In this document: in pieces, positions 1-3,198 of the stretch | Layout of the letters: each line of letters opens with the position of its first letter | Numbering within the stretch: position 1 is the stretch's first letter | Source of the DNA: Candidatus Poseidoniaceae archaeon | Lineage (GTDB): Archaea; Thermoplasmatota; Poseidoniia; Poseidoniales; Poseidoniaceae | DNA: 5,478 nt | Assembly (NCBI GenBank): GCA_013329355.1 | Contig: DUKK01000062.1 | Span: forward strand, 1 to 5,478 | Direction: 5' to 3' | Made by a program: the position numbers and the translations under genes | The notes under the pieces: model-generated | Seen by the model: only the letters and a program-made list of their open reading frames with translations | Told to the model about the DNA's origin: nothing | Databases searched by the model: none

Positions 1-205
1 CCCTGGGGAAAGATGGTGTTATGAAGCGAGTTTCTGCTGGCCATGCAGCAAATGAAGCTCCAACAGTTTCTCGGTAAACGATGACAAATTTCTCAATTCC
101 GACGTGTTGGAGGGTAATTCCTACACCTACTCCAGCGGCGCCTGCGCCGACCACTATTACGTCATATATTACGTCGCTTTGTTCAACATTGTTGGTTTCT
201 GACAT
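1..205 (-). CDS. FAD/NAD(P)-dependent oxidoreductase, N-terminal part (runs off the window)
   Basis: Only the first 68 codons lie in the window; the gene continues leftward beyond base 1. After a polar start of about 13 residues, a beta strand (VIYDVIVVG) leads into GAGAAG at residues 20-25, the GxGxxG dinucleotide-binding loop of a Rossmann fold. A second strand (FVIVY, about 40-44) follows, then a stretch with GASFAAWPAETRFITPSF. This last motif resembles flavin-dependent oxidoreductases of the broad thioredoxin-reductase / flavin-monooxygenase-like superfamily, where FAD is bound by the N-terminal domain. Substrate and reaction cannot be read from this fragment. The ATG at 203-205 is preferred because the polypeptide begins shortly before the Rossmann strand and a TATA-like box is centred about 28 nt upstream, fitting a leaderless archaeal transcript. 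The class is fairly sure; the exact subfamily is not. Confidence 0.85.
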   Translation of the reverse strand, partial: MSETNNVEQSDVIYDVIVVGAGAAGVGVGITLQHVGIEKFVIVYRETVGASFAAWPAETRFITPSFPR

Positions 206-227
206 AGCCCTTACGCAGATTAATATC

Positions 228-239
228 TTTTTAAAAAAA
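228..239 (-). promoter_or_regulatory. TATA-like box for the oxidoreductase gene
   Basis: The plus strand reads TTTTTAAAAAAA, so the minus strand reads TTTTTTTAAAAA, centred about 28 nt before the ATG at 205. An archaeal TATA box sits about 25-28 nt before the transcription start, so this would give a leaderless or nearly leaderless mRNA. No Shine-Dalgarno sequence is evident before the ATG, which agrees. Assigned by composition and spacing only. Confidence 0.5.
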
Positions 240-395
240 TGTATTAGCGCTTAGCATCACTTTGGTAGTTAGGTTGATTTTTGCGACCATTTCGTTAAAT
301 AAATTATCACCTTCCGCACTGAGCATCTTCACAGTTCAACTCTAAATATTAGTCTCGAGTTATTCATCGAAACCTTTTGCTGTGTATCATCTTGA

Positions 396-417
396 TGCTC
401 GTGAATGGGCACGAGCA
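396..417. repeat. Hairpin with arms copying the tRNA-Glu acceptor end
   Basis: TGCTCGTG at 396-403 pairs perfectly with CACGAGCA at 410-417 around a six-base loop (AATGGG), an 8-bp stem. The right arm, extended to 408-419 (GGCACGAGCACT), is a perfect 12-base inverted copy of 481-492, which is the 3' end of the tRNA-Glu gene plus two flanking bases. The left arm is an 8-base direct copy of 483-490. On the plus strand the hairpin is followed by short T-runs (428-431 and 436-440), so it resembles an intrinsic terminator in that direction, but no plus-strand gene precedes it. Its role is unknown; a relic of tRNA-targeted integration or a structured RNA element are possibilities. Confidence 0.6.
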
Positions 418-435
418 CTGAGCTTAGTTTTCCGG

Positions 436-474
436 TTTTTAAAAAATGCAGTGCCCTGTTTAGCAGTTAAAAAA
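436..474 (-). terminator. T-run terminator region after tRNA-Glu
   Basis: Read on the minus strand, six T residues (474-469) begin 9 nt after the tRNA 3' end, and a second run of six T residues follows at 446-441. Archaeal RNA polymerase commonly stops at such T-runs without a hairpin. The position directly behind a tRNA supports this reading; the exact stop site cannot be told. Confidence 0.45.
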
Positions 475-482
475 CAATGAAG

Positions 483-557
483 TGCTCGTGCCGGGATTCG
501 AACCCGGGTCGACGGGATGAAAACCCGCAATGATGGACCTGGCTACACCACACGAGC
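483..557 (-). tRNA. tRNA-Glu (anticodon UUC)
   Basis: The minus strand folds as a complete cloverleaf of 75 nt including the discriminator A. The acceptor strands GCTCGTG (557-551) and CACGAGC (490-484) pair over seven base pairs. The anticodon stem GCGGG/CCCGT encloses the loop TTTTCAT, placing TTC (plus-strand bases 519-521) in the anticodon and thus reading GAA/GAG glutamate codons. The T arm shows CCGGG, TTCGAAT and CCCGG. The 5' half (TGGTGTAG... ATCAT) resembles archaeal tRNA-Glu. No CCA is encoded; it must be added by the nucleotidyltransferase. No intron is seen. A weak TATA-like AATTGTTATGAA lies roughly 26-36 nt upstream in the gap to the membrane-protein gene, so the tRNA probably has its own promoter. 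Confidence 0.95.
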
Positions 558-617
558 GACAGCCTACCGACTAATCACCCGTTCATAACAATTCGCATTT
601 TCAACTCACTGTGGTGG

Positions 618-1301
618 TTAACTGTGCGATTGCTGTTCGTTACCAAGATTTGACCACCACTGCCAAATGAAGTAAGTAAGCGTAATTATGCCAATCATTA
701 ACACTGCAATGAGAATTTCATTGTCGAGAAATATGTTCATTGCATCCAAGGCTTTTTCACCGTATATGCCGATCAATAAAGCCTCAAGTCCGAATCGCAG
801 TCCTCTGCCGAATAAACCGGCAACGAGGAACGACTTCTTATCCATCTCACCCATTCCGGCAACCCAACCAAATACCTTGTATGGAATCGGTGAGACAGCT
901 GCGATGAATATTCCAGCACGACCATATTTGCTTGTTAGCGTCTCAAGTTTTGTTACATGCTTTGGTTTGGCAAACCTATCAAGCAACTGTCTGCCCCACT
1001 TTTGCCCGATTAAATAACCGACATACGAGCCTGCAACAGAGGTCAGTGTCACGACCAAAAAATACCACAAGACAAGTGGTTTATTGCTCATGGCCTCATA
1101 AAGCATAGGAAGGTAAACCAAATCTGGTGGTAGAGGTTGAATTATGGCTTCCGTGAATGACACAGCTCCTAACACGCTGGAGTTTGTTCTCTCTAGGATG
1201 AAATCGAGAACGTTGCTGTACCACGACACAAGTCTATGGTCTAGTCCTGATTTATTGAATGTGTGGCTAATCGGTGGGTTGATGTGGTTGATTGTTAGCA
1301 T
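618..1301 (-). CDS. YqaA/DedA-type membrane protein (VTT / SNARE-associated domain)
   Basis: A 227-residue integral membrane protein. Visible family marks are an early acidic residue followed by a proline-rich re-entrant segment (TEAIIQPLPPDLVYLP, 50-65), a glycine-rich helix with GSYVGYLIGQKWG (91-103), the SPIPYKVFGWVAGMG block (137-151) and GRGLRFGLEALL (165-176). IPYKVF plus GRG-RF is characteristic of the YqaA branch (COG1238-like) rather than classical DedA. A last hydrophobic helix lies at about 195-214, with a polar C-terminal tail. DedA/VTT proteins are membrane transporters or lipid scramblases involved in envelope homeostasis; the substrate here is unknown. The first 24 residues look unstructured. 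A GTG at 1227-1229 (Val25) would give 203 residues, closer to usual YqaA length, and has a TATA-like TCAATAAA about 25 nt upstream (1251-1258), so the true start may be there. Confidence 0.88.
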   Translation of the reverse strand: MLTINHINPPISHTFNKSGLDHRLVSWYSNVLDFILERTNSSVLGAVSFTEAIIQPLPPDLVYLPMLYEAMSNKPLVLWYFLVVTLTSVAGSYVGYLIGQKWGRQLLDRFAKPKHVTKLETLTSKYGRAGIFIAAVSPIPYKVFGWVAGMGEMDKKSFLVAGLFGRGLRFGLEALLIGIYGEKALDAMNIFLDNEILIAVLMIGIITLTYFIWQWWSNLGNEQQSHS

Positions 1302-1310
1302 CTGATAACA

Positions 1311-1805
1311 ATGCGAGTGCTAGATACTGCGGCGTTACTTTACTGGCCGGCATCAGAGATTACTCACGGCATTTGCTCAGTCAGTCAACAAGTTGAGTTA
1401 GAGAGGGTTAGTCCTCAGCGCTACATGCTCATCAATAGTCTTGAAATTGACTGGCGAATACCTGACCCAAGCTGGATTGATGAGGCAAGAAATAGAGCCG
1501 CAGAAAGTGGAGATTTACCGAGGCTGTCCAATGTTGACATTGATGTCCTCGCTTTGGCAATTGGATTAAATGCACCCTTGTATACCGACGACTATCGATT
1601 ACAGAATGCTATGCAAATGGCCGGGCTGGAGACTCACCCCGTGGGAGTAAAAGGGGCCAAGCAAGTTTGGCAATGGGAACTTCGTTGTTCAGGGTGTGGC
1701 TCAACAGAACCCGTTCCAGCGGATGTCAAGTCTAATAGATCCGGTCCTGTCAAAGATTGTGTGTCATGTGGCGCACCGATGATGCTGAAGCGGAAAAAAC
1801 GGTAA
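1311..1805 (+). CDS. nob1: rRNA maturation endonuclease Nob1 (PIN domain plus zinc ribbon)
   Basis: A 164-residue protein with the two-domain archaeal Nob1 layout. Nob1 cleaves the 3' end of 16S rRNA during late small-subunit assembly in the cytoplasm. The PIN nuclease begins at once with RVLDTAAL (catalytic Asp5). Glu29/Glu31 are candidates for the second metal ligand. The block LSNVDIDVLALAIGLNAPLYTDDYRLQNAM (72-101) carries Asp76/Asp78 and Asp93/Asp94 and is highly typical. The C-terminal zinc ribbon has two CxxC knuckles, Cys126/Cys129 and Cys150/Cys153, and ends in a basic tail (LKRKKR). Length matches the archaeal family. The ATG at 1311 places Asp5 as in relatives. No clear Shine-Dalgarno precedes it, suggesting leaderless or short-leader initiation. 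Its stop directly abuts the stop of the convergent tatA gene. Confidence 0.95.
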   Translation: MRVLDTAALLYWPASEITHGICSVSQQVELERVSPQRYMLINSLEIDWRIPDPSWIDEARNRAAESGDLPRLSNVDIDVLALAIGLNAPLYTDDYRLQNAMQMAGLETHPVGVKGAKQVWQWELRCSGCGSTEPVPADVKSNRSGPVKDCVSCGAPMMLKRKKR

Positions 1806-2120
1806 TCATTCCTCTGCAGCGAGATCTTCGAGTGCCTTCACCTTCTTCTCTAATTCATCTGGGTCCATCCCGGTTGGGTCAATACCAACAGCCTTGGCAC
1901 GAGCGGCAAGAGCTTGCGCAGGTGTTCTCCCGCCAGCGTCCATATCGGTGATTGTTTGTTCGAGTTTCATAGCTTGAGTGGATTGGTCTAGGCCCTTTTG
2001 GAATTCACCTTTCGAACGACCCAGAGCATTAGCCATCTTCGGTAACCTCTCGGCGCCAAATAAGACAAAAAATATTACTAATAAAACAATTATTTCAAGT
2101 GGTCCAAGCCCGCCGAACAT
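1806..2120 (-). CDS. tatA: Twin-arginine translocase subunit TatA/E
   Basis: A 104-residue single-span membrane protein. The first residues MFGGLGPLEI lead into a hydrophobic helix (about 8-22, IIVLLVIFFVLFG), then the hinge FGAERLPK (21-28) and an amphipathic helix (MANALGRSKGEFQKGL), exactly the TatA/B order. The remaining about 60 residues are charged and acidic, ending DPDELEKKVKALEDLAAEE, likely a cytoplasmic tail. TatA multimers form the pore through which folded, RR-signal-bearing proteins cross the membrane, together with TatC (not in this window). The ATG at 2118-2120 is supported by the family N-terminus and by a purine-rich GAGGAAGGAG just before it. The gene follows the carrier-protein gene on the same strand after 73 nt and may be co-transcribed, though A/T-rich sequence around 2184-2195 could hold its own promoter. 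Confidence 0.93.
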   Translation of the reverse strand: MFGGLGPLEIIVLLVIFFVLFGAERLPKMANALGRSKGEFQKGLDQSTQAMKLEQTITDMDAGGRTPAQALAARAKAVGIDPTGMDPDELEKKVKALEDLAAEE

Positions 2121-2193
2121 GCTCCTTCCTCAAGGCTTGGTGAGTGGGGTTGCTGTTGAACTCTTCGGTTCGTGTGAGGCATCAATTATTCAT

Positions 2194-2445
2194 TTAGCCA
2201 CCTGAAACCGGAGGTAGCAGCGCTAATTCATCGCCGGGATAAAGGATTGAATCTATCCCACAAAATGCGCCGTTGATTGCTACCTTCAAGCCTTTGTTTA
2301 TCCACTTGGCAGCCCCCAATTTATTTATCAAAAACTGACATGAAACTGGTCCAGTTACGGCAATCTGGTGAGTTCTCCCGTAGGCGTCTTTAAGTGGTCC
2401 AAAACAAAGCACAGTGACGCTCATTGCTGCTTCTGCATCGTCCAT
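2194..2445 (-). CDS. MoaD/ThiS-family ubiquitin-like sulfur-carrier protein
   Basis: A small beta-grasp protein of 83 residues (76 if the second ATG at 2422-2424 is used). It starts with strand MSVTVLCFGPLKDAYG, has a central helix (about 35-46, CQFLINKLGAAKW), then KVAINGAFCGIDSILYPGDELALLPPVSGG. The GDE-ALLPPVSGG ending with a terminal Gly-Gly is the hallmark of MoaD-like carriers. In that family an E1-like enzyme adenylates the C-terminus and converts it to a thiocarboxylate for molybdopterin or thiamine synthesis; archaeal homologues (SAMPs) may also tag proteins. Which role applies is not visible. The frame stays open further upstream, but that part is antisense to the ABC ATPase gene and does not belong. 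I prefer the ATG at 2443-2445 because a TATA-like element lies about 25 nt before it and no ribosome-binding site precedes the inner ATG. Confidence 0.88.
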   Translation of the reverse strand: MDDAEAAMSVTVLCFGPLKDAYGRTHQIAVTGPVSCQFLINKLGAAKWINKGLKVAINGAFCGIDSILYPGDELALLPPVSGG

Positions 2446-2465
2446 AGTGACGCTTTGAAGCGGTA

Positions 2466-2474
2466 GTTTATCAA
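2466..2474. promoter_or_regulatory. TATA-like element shared by divergent carrier and ABC genes
   Basis: GTTTATCAA on the plus strand (TTGATAAAC on the minus strand) lies almost exactly midway between the two divergent start codons: about 28 nt before the ATG at 2498 on the plus strand and about 25 nt before the ATG at 2445 on the minus strand. Both distances fit leaderless archaeal transcription. No other A/T-rich element exists in this 52-base gap. A single box serving both directions is an inference. Confidence 0.4.
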
Positions 2475-2497
2475 CGCAGTTCCTCTGAACCATTACT

Positions 2498-3196
2498 ATG
2501 CGGACAGTTATGCAGGCAAATGACTTGTGGAAGTTGTATCCATCTGGTGAGTCAACGATACAAGCTGTTAGAGGTGTTAGTCTGGAGGTAACTGAAGGAG
2601 AAGTCATAGCAATTATGGGCCCTTCTGGTTGCGGGAAGACTACCTTGCTCAACGTGTTGTCTGGGATTGATGAGCCAACCTCTGGCGGAGTTACTCTCGA
2701 AGGTAAACCGCTATTTGGTATCAGTGACGATGACCGTTCGAGGATGCGTGCGGAAAACCTGGGATTTATTTTCCAAGACTTCAACTTACTGCCTGTTTTG
2801 TCAGCAGTAGAAAATGTTGAGTTGCCTCTGTTGATGATTGGTATACCCGCTGCAGAAGCCAGAACAACGGCTCTAGGTGCACTTGCTGCAGTTGGTCTAG
2901 GTGACCGTAGCGACCATCGTCCAAGCGAGTTATCAGGAGGTCAGCAACAACGGGTCGCAATTGCTCGAGCCATCGTGCACAAGCCGACAGTAATATTGTG
3001 CGATGAGCCAACTGGAAATTTAGATTCCGCTACCTCCTCAACAGTAATGGAATTACTCAAGGGGATCAATGAAAAATTAGGCACAACATTCTTGTTGGTT
3101 ACTCATGATAGTGATGTAGCACAACAGTGTAGTAGAATTTTACAAATGGAAGACGGTCAGATTGTGAGCGATAAAATTGGTGTTGAGGAGGAGTAA
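2498..3196 (+). CDS. ABC transporter ATP-binding protein, MacB/LolD type
   Basis: A complete 232-residue nucleotide-binding subunit. Motifs in order are Walker A GPSGCGKT (41-48), the Q-loop FIFQDFNLLP with Gln93, the signature LSGGQQQR (145-152), Walker B VILCDE (165-170) followed by PTGNLDS, and the switch histidine in LLVTHD (His203). DFNLLPVLSAVENVELPL and EPTGNLDS are typical of the MacB/LolD/FtsE-like group, whose partners are FtsX-fold permeases that transmit ATP-driven motion to an outside domain and move lipoproteins, peptides or lipids instead of acting as classical importers. The FtsX-type permease is encoded directly downstream, its ribosome-binding site lying in the last codons of this gene. 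A second ATG at 2510 (Met5) is an alternative start; 2498 fits the TATA-like element. Substrate unknown. Confidence 0.95.
   Translation: MRTVMQANDLWKLYPSGESTIQAVRGVSLEVTEGEVIAIMGPSGCGKTTLLNVLSGIDEPTSGGVTLEGKPLFGISDDDRSRMRAENLGFIFQDFNLLPVLSAVENVELPLLMIGIPAAEARTTALGALAAVGLGDRSDHRPSELSGGQQQRVAIARAIVHKPTVILCDEPTGNLDSATSSTVMELLKGINEKLGTTFLLVTHDSDVAQQCSRILQMEDGQIVSDKIGVEEE
3187..3193 (+). promoter_or_regulatory. Shine-Dalgarno sequence for the permease gene
   Basis: GGAGGAG at 3187-3193, inside the Glu codons that end the ATPase gene, matches the anti-Shine-Dalgarno of archaeal 16S rRNA. It lies 5 nt before CTG 3199 and 8 nt before CTG 3202, and 26 nt before the first TTG (3220). It therefore points to initiation at a CTG codon, since no ATG or GTG in the reading frame is near. 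Confidence 0.6.
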
Positions 3197-3198
3197 GA

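Larger units (their letters stand above)
206..482. other. Gene-free intergenic region between oxidoreductase and tRNA-Glu
   Basis: This stretch of 277 bases holds no convincing coding frame on either strand and is A/T-rich. What can be seen is the TATA-like box of the oxidoreductase gene near its left end, a strong hairpin at 396-417, and two A/T tracts (436-446 and 469-474) on the right that read as T-runs downstream of the tRNA. The part from about 240 to 390 shows nothing I can interpret. Confidence 0.6.

Noticed and set aside
396..440. Intrinsic terminator on the plus strand (hairpin followed by T-runs)
   Set aside because: No plus-strand gene lies upstream in the window and the T-runs are not immediately next to the stem, so I kept it only as a repeat/hairpin.
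688..1017. Plus-strand open frame opposite the YqaA-type gene
   Set aside because: It is a shadow of the membrane-protein gene, rich in Pro/Ser/Asn with no recognisable domain, whereas the opposite strand carries clear family motifs.
1757..2205. Plus-strand open frames overlapping the nob1 end and tatA
   Set aside because: They read out of frame with the nob1 zinc ribbon or antisense to tatA and show no domain features or start signals.
2446..2784. Upstream extension of the minus-strand sulfur-carrier reading frame
   Set aside because: It is antisense to the highly conserved ABC ATPase coding region and lacks any domain character; the MoaD-like fold begins only at about 2424-2445.
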